Shown here: piece after piece, positions 37,501 to 48,440 of the stretch | Position numbering within the stretch: the first letter of the stretch is position 1 | How the letters are laid out: every line of letters begins with the position of its first letter | From: Pelobates cultripes | Lineage: Eukaryota; Chordata; Amphibia; Anura; Pelobatidae | NCBI GenBank assembly: GCA_933207985.1 | Contig: OW240915.1 | Location: forward strand, 278,923,953 to 278,987,952 | Length of the DNA stretch: 64,000 nt | Direction of reading: 5' to 3' | Position numbers and translations under genes: made by a program | The notes under the pieces: model-generated | Databases searched by the model: none | What the model was told of the DNA's origin: nothing | The model's input: the letters and a program-made list of their open reading frames with translations, nothing else

Positions 37501-39206
37501 ACAGCTCCATTGCGATAACTGGCTGGTGGTTCGGTTCCCAAGCTTGTGATGGAGCGGCTGTAAGTTTCTTTATCTGAGGGCTGTAAAAAGCAAATGTGTC
37601 AGATGACAAATGTCTACATAGAACGTGACGGCAGATAAGAACCAGTCGACCCATCTAGTCTGCCCAATTTACTAAATACTTTCATTAGTCCTTGGCCTTA
37701 TCTTATAGTTAGGATAGCCTTGTGTCTATCCCACGCATGCTTAAACTCCTTTACTGAGTTAACATCTACCACTTCAGCTGGAAGGCTATTCCATGCATCC
37801 ACTACCCTCTCAGTAAAGTAATTCTTCCTGATATTTTTAGACCTTTGCCCTTCTAATTTAAGACTGTCACTCAGCCACTGCCTTACCCATTCAACAATAT
37901 CAGAATCCAAACTGATAGATTGCAGTTTATTGATAAGCCTTCTATGTGCAACAGTGTCAAAAGCCTTACTGAAATCTAGGTAAGCAATGTCTACTGCACC
38001 ACCCTGATCTATTATTTTAGTTACCCAATCAAAGAAATCAATAAGATTAGTTTGGCATGATCTCCCTGAAGTAAACTCATGTTGTCTTTGATACTGAAAT
38101 CCTAGATAATTGACCTAGGTTAGCAAATGGATAAAAGTAGATATACATGTCAATCCTGATTTTTCCCTAGGGTTATATCCAAAAATTGCTTATTGTTTAA
38201 GATATAACCTATCAAAGTTCAATTGTCACAAGTTGCGCTTGTGCTTGTTACATCCATAAAATGTGTACCACAAACAATAAGATCACAGAAAGTCACATTG
38301 AATGGATGTGGGGACCATTGCACTGAGAACGTTATCTAATTAAAGCAGCAAGTGACTTCTGGTGGTGCTTAAAGCGGGGAGACGCAGGGACATCATTGAA
38401 AGCCATTTTCATTAACTGCGTTTCCGGCTGGTTCTTACAACAACAAAAAAAACTCCAAAACAAACAGGAGTGTTAGAGCTTTAATAAATAAAAATGATTG
38501 CCCCCCAAAAAAAAAAACCACAGAGAAAAATCCCAATATATATATATATTTTCCCCCCTCTTCTTTTTCTTAAATGTATGTTCGCTATAATCCAGAACAT
38601 CCAGAAGGAAAACAACTGAATCATGACAACTGTACCTTAGCTCCTTTATGATAAGGACTTGCCAGAACAAAAAACACAAAAAAAATTCTCTCTATAACTC
38701 TAAGCAGTTTACAATCTGCTACCTCTCTTCATGACTCAAGCAAGCACTCACTCCAACCTCCATTTTTTTTTTCCCACACACTAGTTTATAATTCATGAGC
38801 GGATACATTAATGGGTGCAGATAGTTTAAAGTTCTTTCAACATATTCTAAAAATGCTTTCTGCAAAATTTATTTAAAAAAAATAAAATAAAAATTGGAAT
38901 TGATTAAGGAGTTCAGGAAAAGGTGAAAAAAATACAAAGAGAACCATGTAGTGAGATAGAAGGAAATACAGGTGGAAAATCGGGTTATTGAACTAGGGAT
39001 TAAGTTTCCTCCTTAATTTGTGTTACTTGTGGTTCAAACGAGAATTAAAGACCGACGAAAAGCACTAAATAAATCTGTTTGTATAACCTCTATATCGTGC
39101 AAAAAGTGGTCAAATGATATAAAAAGATGCAAAGCAACAGTCATTCTTTAAAAAAATAAAACAAACTAAAACGCTTACAGTAAACAAGGCCAATACATTT
39201 ACATCA

Positions 39207-39275
<69 letters not shown>

Positions 39276-41956
39276 TACATATATACACACACACAGACAC
39301 ACATTTTTTTTCTACAATGTCCCATTTTAACCCCCTAGGAGAGGCACCAAATAAATATATCAAAACTACATTTCTTAATTTAGTTTTTGAAAAAAAAATA
39401 TCAAATTAATTAGATAGTCTTTTAGGGTTTGTTTCTAATGAAAAAAAACAAAAAAAAACTATTTGTTAAATGACAGCAGAAATCTTCCACCACACTCAAT
39501 AATTCAATTTATCATCTCTGGTCAGTCTCAAACACAGAATATTTAGAAATTATTACATTTGTGTTCAGAGAATCCCCCTGTAATGAAAGGGAGGGATGAC
39601 CCATAACTACGAATCGAGAGGTTAAAAGTAAGAACAAAGCCGTGCGTTTTAAAACCGCTTTCTAAACGTGATAATGCAGCCGCTGCTAATCATAATCAGG
39701 ATATTACAGTATACCAGTTTAATACTATTTGTAATGTATCTTAATATGGTCACATCAATAGCAGGTGCCTATAATATTTACAGGATTTAAAGGGACATGC
39801 ATCTCTAAACCAGCAAGCAAAACAACTTTAAACAAATATGCAAATTAAACTTTTGTTTACTTATTATAAAAACTTAGTCAGATTGCATTATTGGGCATGC
39901 CTCAACACCTAGTTTCTTCAGCCCTCCCATCCCCCTTTTTTAGCCCCCCCACCTCAGTGTAGTCCAGTTCAATAATGACAGAAACAGGGCACATGTGGTG
40001 GCGATTGTGTGGTGCTTGGTTGAATGTGATTTTAGATGGGGTTTGGCGGTGTGATTGGGTTTGTATACCCAAGAAGAGCCAAACAGGGCAGTCCCCTGTG
40101 GTGATGCCAACATGCTTGTTTCATTGCCCACACATTGGTGTCAGTGCATTCCATACTCCTCCAGCAAGTATGAGTAACATACTGACTGTAACATTTTATT
40201 TATAGTGTGGGGTGGTTTTTTTGGGCGGGGGGTTTGGCCCACCCAGCCTCCCTTAAAATGGTGTGGATCCTCTCCCTGGGGTCTATTGGGGCTGCTCTGA
40301 TTTTCATGCTCTTCTAGCTAGTCTGCCTCACGCATCCTTTAGTGATGCAGGAGTAATGGCATATCCAGGATCCTGGCATCACCGCAGAGAGCGCATTGAG
40401 CAGTTCAGGAAACGTACGGCAAAAAAATAACAGCTCCCTCGTTGCCTACAGTACACTTACCTACCCAGGTAAGCAGGTGCCTAACCTACCTGCATTAGCA
40501 TTGGTGCCCGCCTAGTGGGGCACCCCAAGGTTGCCACCCGGCCATCTAATGAGCGGCCTGCGATACCCAGAACACATAGGGTCTGGTCGCACATGCAACC
40601 TGAGCGACCCCTGTTCCGGCACTAGAAATATATGAAAACAGTGAGTGTGCAGAAATTATTGGAGGGATTGACTTGAAATAAAAACGCTTATTGAAATGGA
40701 TTGGTAGAAGTTTTTGCTAGGTAATAACATTAAAGCACAACCCCTACCATGCATAATATGTAGGCAGTGTAGTTCACGTTATTCCTATAATAAGTCCAGG
40801 CAGATTGATTGAATGCAAGATTTTGTGAAAACCATGGGCTTACCACATTCACCAGATTGTCAACATCCCCATTTTGGTTTTTTGCTTTCTTCTCTCTGTA
40901 AAAAAATGTAAATAAATAAATGTATGCTGCCAGTTCACAATTAGTGATTTTATATTAAATCAATATTAATTTGTTTCTCTCCATAAACCCACATTGTCTG
41001 ACACTCCATCACAACCACATTCAAAAGAGCATTAGAGGGTTACTTCCCAGTTAAGTGAAAGCTTACTGCAGAAGCTGCAAAGAATGTTGATCTGCAGCAA
41101 AATACGGACACTTCAAATATTTTCAGCTTTCATTTCTAAATTTGTTTTGCACGAACTTGCAATGCATAAATTTGCTGCAAACTTTCTATTCCTCTTCATT
41201 CTAAAAGAGTTTTTACTGGAAATCTGATACTTCCCTTAATGCTTGTTGCGTATCTTATTTGTAGAAATCCCCCAGGCTGCCAACACTATTTAAGATTTTA
41301 AACAGAGCATGCAACTGAAATAATGTAACGGCGAGTACAAGGAATTGTATTTAACAGAAATTAATTTTTCCATTGTTTGTTTTTGAAAAACAGGCAAGTC
41401 ACCCACCAATGTATTATTTGTGCACTAGGAATTATTGAAATTGATCAGTTGAAAAAAAATAAAAACTTATCACAATATTAGTGTTTTGTTAAGTTAATCT
41501 GTGTAATAGTTTCACACTTTTTTTTATTGCAGATGGCGGCTACACGGACACTGTCCAATTTGTGCCTAATTTTCTCTGAGCAGATTTTTAACAAGTTAGC
41601 AAATATAATATTTAGGAATTAACATTCTTATTGAATTTTAAGATCAAACAATCTATAAAACACAAGTAGTTTGAATAAGAAGTGTGCAGCACTGCAGTGA
41701 GCCAAAAATAATTATATTTCAGCAGATGACAACTTTGTGCATGAGGAGCAGTAATGCAGAGTAAAGCATATTCCTGTAAGCTTGAAGGCCACACTAGACA
41801 CACTTTGGCTCTTGTATCCAGGTTATCCTTTATTTCTTACCTGTCACAGACTGAGCAAAGAAACAGAAGGAAGGTGATGAAGAAGATTGTAGACACTGCC
41901 GCTAGACCTCCCCATTCCCAGAGGAGTGCTTGTTCGCTGGACAAAACCGGAGCCAT
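31223..41956 (-). CDS. PAG1: PAG1 (Csk-binding protein, Cbp): raft transmembrane adaptor, six coding exons
   Basis: Joining 41956-41841, 40895-40844, 37580-37487, 36890-36298, 33905-33846 and 31582-31223 gives 1275 nt, 424 residues plus stop; mammalian PAG1 is about 430. Seen: a membrane segment at residues 16-36, a CSVC motif at 34-37 (palmitoylation site in the family), a basic EKKAK stretch after it, a proline-rich PPPLPKK near 247-253, tyrosine motifs YEDV (100), YEVL (159), YETV (177), YASV (217), YSRV (310), YATV (348), YEAI (378) and YESI (409), and the C-terminus FTRL, a class I PDZ ligand (ITRL in mammals, bound by EBP50). Known role: Src-family kinases phosphorylate PAG1 in lipid rafts and it then recruits Csk to switch them off. 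Intron phases are 2, 0, 1, 0, 0. No frameshift or stop was seen, so it looks functional. Family identity is very firm; exon ends are read by eye from GT/AG signals. Confidence 0.96.
31928..32439. mobile_element. hAT-type MITE with CA repeats, in PAG1 intron 5
   Basis: The right end complement is CAGGGCTGGCCTTAGG and the left end tagggaatggccttagg; both are followed by the complement or copy of GGCGCCCTGTGCG. Flanks cagacaca (31920-31927) and ctgacaca (32440-32447) match 7/8. Inside: CA arrays (31977-32130) and a hairpin cgggtggag / ctccacccg (32291-32320). Confidence 0.75.
33846..33905 (-). CDS. PAG1: PAG1 coding exon 5 (20 codons)
   Basis: 60 nt, phase 0 at both ends, residues 286-305. SSLSYKSREEDP matches the mammalian protein almost exactly, followed by CLTEDD. 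The acceptor is TTTTTAG at 33912-33906 and the donor GTATGT at 33845-33840. It is shorter than typical ORF-finder cut-offs and is identified only by protein similarity and splice sites. Confidence 0.94.
34450..34997. mobile_element. TTAA-flanked MITE in PAG1 intron 4
   Basis: TTAA at 34446-34449 and 34998-35001. Ends aggaacactatagtcacct and aggtgactatagtgtccct. The inverted arms extend about 180 bp with substitutions. Confidence 0.8.
36298..36890 (-). CDS. PAG1: PAG1 coding exon 4: large cytoplasmic exon with several tyrosine motifs
   Basis: 593 nt: the last two bases of codon 88 and residues 89-285. Landmarks shared with mammals are CHQSRELPRIPP (about 123-134), GPYEVLK (157-163), LYETVKEIKEV (176-186), EYASVD (216-221) and KLLDENEN (253-260). 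Tyrosines fall at 100, 116, 159, 177 and 217. A proline-rich PPPLPKK is a plausible SH3 ligand. The acceptor CCCCCAG is above 36890 and the donor is GTATAT below 36298. The reading frame continues into the intron until a stop, so the exon end is set by the donor and by conservation of the next exon. Confidence 0.95.
37487..37580 (-). CDS. PAG1: PAG1 coding exon 3
   Basis: 94 nt: residues 57-87 and the first base of codon 88. It begins PSDKE and contains SRSITSLGTE, matching PSDKE..SRSVTSL in mammals. The acceptor TTTTTACAG lies immediately above 37580 and the donor GTGAGT at 37486-37481. A LINE remnant begins only about 35 bp upstream of this acceptor. A CTGAC about 20 bp upstream could serve as branch point. 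Confidence 0.95.
37615..38115 (-). pseudogene. LINE (CR1/L2-like) remnant in PAG1 intron 2, internally deleted
   Basis: The same family as 47551-48425: the end region gtgacggcagataagaacc and C-terminal codons RVVDAWNSLPAEVV..FKHAWDRHKAILTIR. The upstream part encodes LDFSKAFDTVAHRRLI, a reverse transcriptase region, fused after a deletion to WVRQWLSD and then SLKLEGQRSK. Same strand as PAG1. Confidence 0.85.
38116..40843. other. PAG1 intron 2, no other gene
   Basis: AT-rich. A (TA)n-(CATA)n-(CA)n microsatellite at 39211-39302 is the main feature. A GC-richer stretch at 40200-40620 has no recognisable frame. Confidence 0.5.
40844..40895 (-). CDS. PAG1: PAG1 coding exon 2: juxtamembrane basic segment
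   Basis: 52 nt. The first base completes Arg39, then 17 codons read EKKAKNQNGDVDNLVNV, matching the juxtamembrane EKK...ENLMNV region of mammalian PAG1. The acceptor TACAG is at 40900-40896 and the donor GTAAGC at 40843-40838. It ends in phase 0. Confidence 0.95.
41841..41956 (-). CDS. PAG1: PAG1 coding exon 1: extracellular tip, membrane segment, CxxC
   Basis: Encodes residues 1-38 plus two bases of codon 39. The start ATG at 41956-41954 has A at -3 and G at +4, a strong initiation context. The short N-terminus is followed by a hydrophobic run (about residues 16-36) ending in C34-S-V-C37, aligning with the CSSC palmitoylation motif of mammalian PAG1. The donor is GTAAG at 41840-41836. A likely splice acceptor (pyrimidine-rich, ending TTCCAG) sits just above 42014, so the exon probably carries 58 nt of 5' UTR. 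Confidence 0.95.
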
Positions 41957-41958
41957 TT

Positions 41959-42000
41959 TTACTCATTGGGCATCGGCTCAGAAAATGGCTTCATTTGCAT
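41959..42000 (-). promoter_or_regulatory. Upstream ORF in the PAG1 5' leader (13 codons)
   Basis: An ATG at 42000 opens a 13-codon frame (MQMKPFSEPMPNE) ending in TAA at 41961-41959, two bases before the PAG1 start codon. It lies in the inferred 5' UTR part of exon 1. Such placement usually lowers initiation at the main ATG or forces reinitiation; that effect is inferred. Confidence 0.55.
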
Positions 42001-42014
42001 TAGAGTTTAGATTT

Positions 42015-43647
42015 CTGGAATACATAAACAAAAATTAATTTGAAAAACACGGTTCGACATAGTGGTTTGCTTGTTGAAGAATATACTAAACCTGCACAAA
42101 TAATGGATGCAAATTGACACAGTTATACATTTTATTGTCATGTGTATTCATTTGTTTTGCACATTTATGGAACCAACTATTTAGAAAATTATATAAAAAA
42201 ATAATTTTGACACCACTGGAGATCAAAAAGAAGAACCCAAATATATTTTTCTGTGGATTTTAATGTATAGAGAGGACTCTGTTTGAATCCCTCATTTTGG
42301 GAATTAACTCTGTATTCTAGCATGACCCGGAAAAGGTATACAGTTCGCCCATCTTTCTAGTTTACACAAAACTCCAAAAATTCATAGATCAGTCTTCTGT
42401 TTATTCTCAATTAGAAAAGGAATACAATGCCAGATGTGAGGAAATCATCTAATAAATGTTCTAAATATACTAATGGGTTCTTGAGAGGATCATTCGCAAA
42501 GACAAAATCAATTGAAGAAGGAAAAAAAAAAAAAAAAAAATAGTCTTAGCATTTCCTATGCACCAATCAAGGTAATACAAGTTCAAGGTTTCAAAAGAGG
42601 CAAACTGTTGCTACAGTTCTATTAATGGATATTTTTCCCACCCAGTTGCATTCTATTAGCCGGCTCTTGTAGTAATTGTAGGACTAAAGACGTTTTTCCA
42701 GTCTATTCTGTATATTCTATCTAAATATCGGTGGAATAAATTGACTCAACTATTCTTGATTAAGGACAGAATTCAAAAAGTTAGGGAATTGACACAATCA
42801 ATGAAACATTAGGCATTGCCCCATAAATTTGCCATTTAATTTCAGACAGGTTAACATCAACTAACAACCTGCACATACGGTCTATTGGAGAGTCATTATG
42901 CTTCTTGACAACTTCGCATTATCTCTGTTCTTTAACCTCTTATAAATGAGTGAACCCTGAGAGCCAATATTTAACAACACATACAAAACTGGTATACTGT
43001 GTGACCACATGGAATTAATAAAGTTTGACTAATACTTTATCAGTAAAGAAAATGGCAGCTATGGCACAATGGATGAAAGCAACAATGAAGCATCGTTGGG
43101 ATAAACATATTTTGATTTAGGTTTTTATGTAAAAATAAAATTTAAAAAAAATAAAATAAATGTATGGATATACATTACAATGCAGTTTTTCAGTTTGTAT
43201 ACATCTCTATCAAACTTTAAAAATTCGAATAAGAAATGCAGGTCTAAGTGGCCAACACAACAGATGTGACCACTAGATGGCAGCACTGTTCTGCTAGCAG
43301 CTAGCAGATTTCCTTGCAGAAGAAATTACATTTGCAAACAAATGATACAAACTCACTGGCTTAAAAACAGTGAATTATGAGGAAATTAGAGTAAATCTTT
43401 AATTTTTGGCCAACATGGCCTAAATATTTTCAATTCACCTATTTATACCTAGAATGTAAAATTCATGACAATTCACACCAATAACACGAAGGATTATTTC
43501 CATTATTATCAATGTGATATTATGGAATACATTTCCATTTTGGTTAGTTATCTGCATTTGTTAATCCATGAATAGGAAATCCAGACACAATCACTACTTG
43601 CACACCCTTCCAGTTCGGGATTAGCAGAGCTGTAAACCAACAGCTAG

Positions 43648-43706
<59 letters not shown>

Positions 43707-46700
43707 CTCAATTTGACAATTTTTAGCTTAAAGAGAACGTGGGGGGTACAGAAAGTTAGAATGGGGGGTTAAGGGGGAGGAAGTTTCACACTGCATACAG
43801 CAATTCACACCATTTCCGTATATTACATTACACAGTTGAGGTTCCCCTTACACAATCGAGTTTAATATGAACACTTTTATGAACTGTAGGTCATGATGGC
43901 CTTTGTCTGTGTCCTCTCTCAAAGGGGTATTTGCTTATGGTGCCCTCGTATATGCGCTGGAGTTTGGGGGTAAGTAGCTTCAGAGGGGACATTGTTAGTG
44001 GGTAGAGAGTGGGGAGGGGGGAGTTGTGGCCTCCAGCGTGCTAATTGAACTTAGGGTTTTGGGTTTATAGATAGTTTTTCGCTCCCAACCACTATCATTT
44101 TACAAACCGATATGGAAGCACCGCACACATAAAATCTCTATTAATATAAACAGACTAGTATATTCAATTAAACTTTAATAAAAATCTGTATTGTAAACCT
44201 CTTTGTTTTGTCTTGAACAATTAGTTTCCTGATGTGTAGACACCAGCCTGTCATCGAATAAGAATTAAGGGGCTGTAAGGGGTCACTGCAGAGCTCGACC
44301 ACAATTTGAAATTCATTAGGGAGCTCGGCTAATGTCACCGATTTACTGATCTGCTCACTTACGGACTCTGTGGGATTCTAGGAAAAATTAGGATCAGATA
44401 TGGAGGCGAGAGATAACAGGTCTTGAAGAAACACTAACAGTATTAACAAATCTAAAAAAAAAAAAAAGAAAATAAAACCTAATTAAGTGTTGCAGTGTAT
44501 CTTAAAAACACACAGTTTTTGCCTTATTTTGCAGAACATTACATTTTAGAACCAACTGTAATTCTAGGGACCATCACCATAACATTACAAGGTCAACTCT
44601 CCAAAGTTAGACTACATACATATTTCCTCTGGAACGCGTTAACTTGAACGTACTATGTTAAGAGAAGGCAATGGTGATGGAGGTCATGCACTTCTATAAA
44701 ATATAACTGGTGTTTGATTTGCTCAAATGTGAGGCTTAATAAAAAGGGGCAAAGATCCTTGGTTATCTTTTCATAACAAAATTAACATCTCAATGAATTC
44801 TGTCTACATGAAGCACAGTCTGCTAGACACCAACCATAGCTTGATTCCCTCCTGCTCATCAAACAGGTAAATTAGCAGATACTACTCACTTAAATTTTTT
44901 TTTTATTTTTTTTAAACTACCACTAAACAAGTAAAATCTGTCATTCCTAAGAATGTAGAGTTTACATGCACTAGTGCTTCTTTCACTGCTAGGTGTAGGG
45001 TGGGAGTTGAAGTCAATTTAAAGAAAAAGTCAAATGTCCTCTGATACGGGAATAATTTCAGAGTTAAACACTAAATCATTAAACTGAACAGACACTAACT
45101 TACCAGGAAATTTCTACTGTTAGGCAAAAATAAGTGAATTGGGTAAATTGTGCTATTATCCAACTTTCCAGCTCACATATTTTGGTATATCTGGCATTTT
45201 GGGCCTAAAATTTGAAATTCGCTGTTCAGTTTCTGGCAATTCACAGTTTGGCACAGTTAACGGTAAAATTCTAAGGGCAGATAGATCAGGCTCTGTGGTT
45301 TTCTGAAGATGTTCCACCATTGCTTTCAGCACTATGGACAGGGAGATCACATAGGTGGCACCCATTATATAGGAGTGTTCTAAACATAGATGTCAAGATT
45401 TTCAAACTGCACAACTCTATGGTGCAAAACATGTGGCGGTTTGCAGTGTACACACAGAGGTGGAACACAGAATTACACAAATCTTTGGAGACCATAAAAC
45501 AACATTATATTGGGCATAATTGAGGTTCTACAAGATCATTTCCACTAATTAGCATTACACTGGTGTCAGAACAGACAAATCATTTTCAATATTATACTGT
45601 AAGTGTGCTTTTGAGATGTTCATTTATCATGCAGCTCAATTTGCACTCTCTGAGTCCCTGTTGACATTGTGGCTGACCAGGCTCAGGAGTTGAGCTCGCA
45701 AAAAATTGGACCAGACAGAGGTTCCGGCAAAGTCTTCCCATCCGGAGATACTTAAGGGAGTAAGAAATACACTCTGGAGCCACTCTGCCCAATTTGAGGT
45801 TTAATAAGGTTTGGAGATTCAAACTACTCTTCCAGAAGCATCATTATGTTTAAAAAAGGATCATTAAAAAAAAATACCATATTAACAAGGATTTATAAAG
45901 CCAATTTTTGCACTTATTGGTTGCTAGACAACACTATTTGGTAGGTAATGTTGTCACTTAAAGTTGCACTTATATCAAACAAGGAGACGCGTCCTTTCCA
46001 GAATGATTATATTGCTATGATTTGTTGCTGTACCAGAGTAAGCCTGGATTAACTAGACTGTGTGACTGGTTCCTAAGAAAAAAAATGAAAATAAACACAT
46101 TTTTGTTATTCTCTCAGTGTTATCAATAAATGGCACGTGTTAGAGTTATCATGCAAAATGTTCTTACACTAACCGAAATCTGCCCAATACGATTTAAAAA
46201 AGAAAAAAAATGATGTTTCCGGTTTGCAATAGATTTTATATAATTTTCTGAATCAATCTTGTGTTTTAAATTAAAACATAAATTAATTTTGATCTCTGCA
46301 GTAAACATACTTTTACAGTGGATAAAGATTCTTAAAAGGCTCCAGGATTTAGAAAATAGAAAACACAATTCACAGAAAAAAAATAAATAAATACTAAAAC
46401 ATAAATTGAGTGCAATGATGTGCAGTTTTAAATTGTAAATTATAAAATATAAAAAGTAAAGAAATCACCATCTTCTTCCATTAAGCCTAGAAATGTATAT
46501 AGTACACACCTGGCTCTAAGCAATATAAAAATTCAAAGATGGTTTCAGAAGAGAATGTGATGGTATAAAATTGCTCAATGGAATTAGTTCGTTCTCAGGA
46601 GTATATATTTTTGCTCTTGTCATTGGCTAGGCTCGAATCACATCAACATTCACATTCAAGGCATATTCCAGAGTAATATAAACCCTGCAGCAGCAATAAA

Positions 46701-47449
46701 AATCAATATTTCATTCTGAGACCGCAAATACTGAACTATAAATGGGATGCCTGAGGCCATTATATAGCAGCCTATTCAGCGGCAAACTTGGTTATTGCAT
46801 TATTGAAATGGTAAAAGCCCGTTTCTAAAGAAAGTTACTTTTTACATGAAACGTTGCCTGACGTAGGTATCAAGAAGAATATTACATTGACGTTAACCAA
46901 CAGTGCTGATTTAAAAAAATAAAATAAATAAAAAATAGAAGACATTGAACAGGATTTATGATTGATTGGTCTATACACACACAGCATTCAAAACACTAAT
47001 TTTAGAGTTTACAGGCATCAAGCACATCATTTGGAGAGATTTTATTTTTATTTATTTTTTTCAGTAAAAAAGGAGAGACAGGAAAGCTTCTACATTTGTT
47101 TTAAGGAGTCAATGTATGACCTAATGAAAACCCAAGAGTAAACAGAAAGGTGAGAAGAGAATCCAACTTTTTCAGTGTAATCAGTAGGGAGCAGAGATTG
47201 GAAGAATAACGGGTATGACTGTTATTTAACTAAGCTACTCTAGCTAAATGGTATGTGCAACATTACTGGGAGTTACACACCATGGGACTGCCCCAATACT
47301 GCCTTAAAAATTACATTTATTAAGATATATCCACCAGTTAATCGTGTATTAATAATGGCATATCAGGGCTCTGTAGACAAACCTCTTGACCTCTTCACCC
47401 TCCCTAACTTCCTCCATCTTCTTACCCAAGTACACTGCTCCCATTAATG
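42015..47449. other. Region upstream of PAG1 coding exon 1 (5' intron likely)
   Basis: The acceptor-like sequence above 42014 implies an intron here; no upstream exon could be identified by eye. A (TA)n run lies at 43651-43690. Short frames at 45.2-45.8 kb have no known domain. Confidence 0.4.
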
Positions 47450-47550
47450 GGGACATGAGCATCAGATCTGGACCATTGAGCAATGGAAGATGATTTCCTG
47501 GTCTGATGAACAATATTTTCTTTTGGATCAGGTGGAGGGTCGATTGCATA

Positions 47551-48425
47551 GAAACATAGAAACATAGAATGTGACGGCAGATAAGAACCATTCGGCCCAT
47601 CTAGTCTGCCCAATTTTCTAAAAACTTTCATTAGTCCCTAGCCTTATCTTATGGTTAGGATAGCCTTATGCCTATCCCATGCATGCTTAAACTCCTTTAC
47701 TGTGTTAACCTCTACCACTTCAGCTGGAAGGCTATTCCATGCATCCACTACCCTCTCAGTAAAGTAATACTTCCTGATATTATTTTTAAACCTTTGTCCC
47801 TCTAATTTAAGACTATGTCCTCTTGTTGTGGTAGTTTTTCTTCTTTTAAATATAGTCTCCTCCTTTACTGTGTTGATTCCCTTTATATATTTAAATGTTT
47901 CTATCATATCCCCCCTGTCTCGTCTTTCCTCCAAGCTATACATGTTAAGATCCTTTAACCTTTCCTGGTAAGTTTTATCCCGCAATCCATGAACCAGTTT
48001 AGTAGCCCTTCTCTGAACCCTCTCTAAGGTATCAATATCCTTCTGAAGATACGGTCTCCAGTACTGTGTACAATACTCCAAGTGAGGTCTCACCAGTGTT
48101 CTGTACAATGGCATGAGCACTTCCCTCTTTCTACTGCTAATACCTCTCCCTATACAACCAAGCATTCTGCTAGCATTTCCTGCTGCTCTATTACATTGTC
48201 TGCCTACCTTTAAGTCATCAGAAATAATCACCCCTAAATCCCTTTCCTCATATGTTGAGGTTAGGACTCTATCAAATATTCTGTACTCTGCCCTTGGGTT
48301 TTTACGTCCAAGATGCATTATCTTGCACTTATCCACATTAAATGTCAGTTGCCACAATTCTGACCATTTTTCTAGTTTACCTAAATCATTTGTCATTTGG
48401 CTTATCCCTCCTGGAACATCAACCC
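47551..48425 (-). pseudogene. CR1/L2-like LINE 3' fragment, frame open for 283 codons
   Basis: The minus-strand frame spans 48495-47644 and its LINE part begins near DVPGGISQMTNDLGKLEKW. It includes FNVDKCKIMHLGR, ERDLGVIISDDLKV, YRTLVRPHLEYC..YWRPYLQKDIDTLERVQRRATK and ends HKAILTIR: the region after the reverse transcriptase catalytic motif. The 3' end is tagged by short repeats gaaacataga (47551-47570), like the microsatellite tails of CR1-type LINEs. 5'-truncated, as is usual. Confidence 0.85.
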
Positions 48426-48440
48426 TGTCATGGCAGCATG

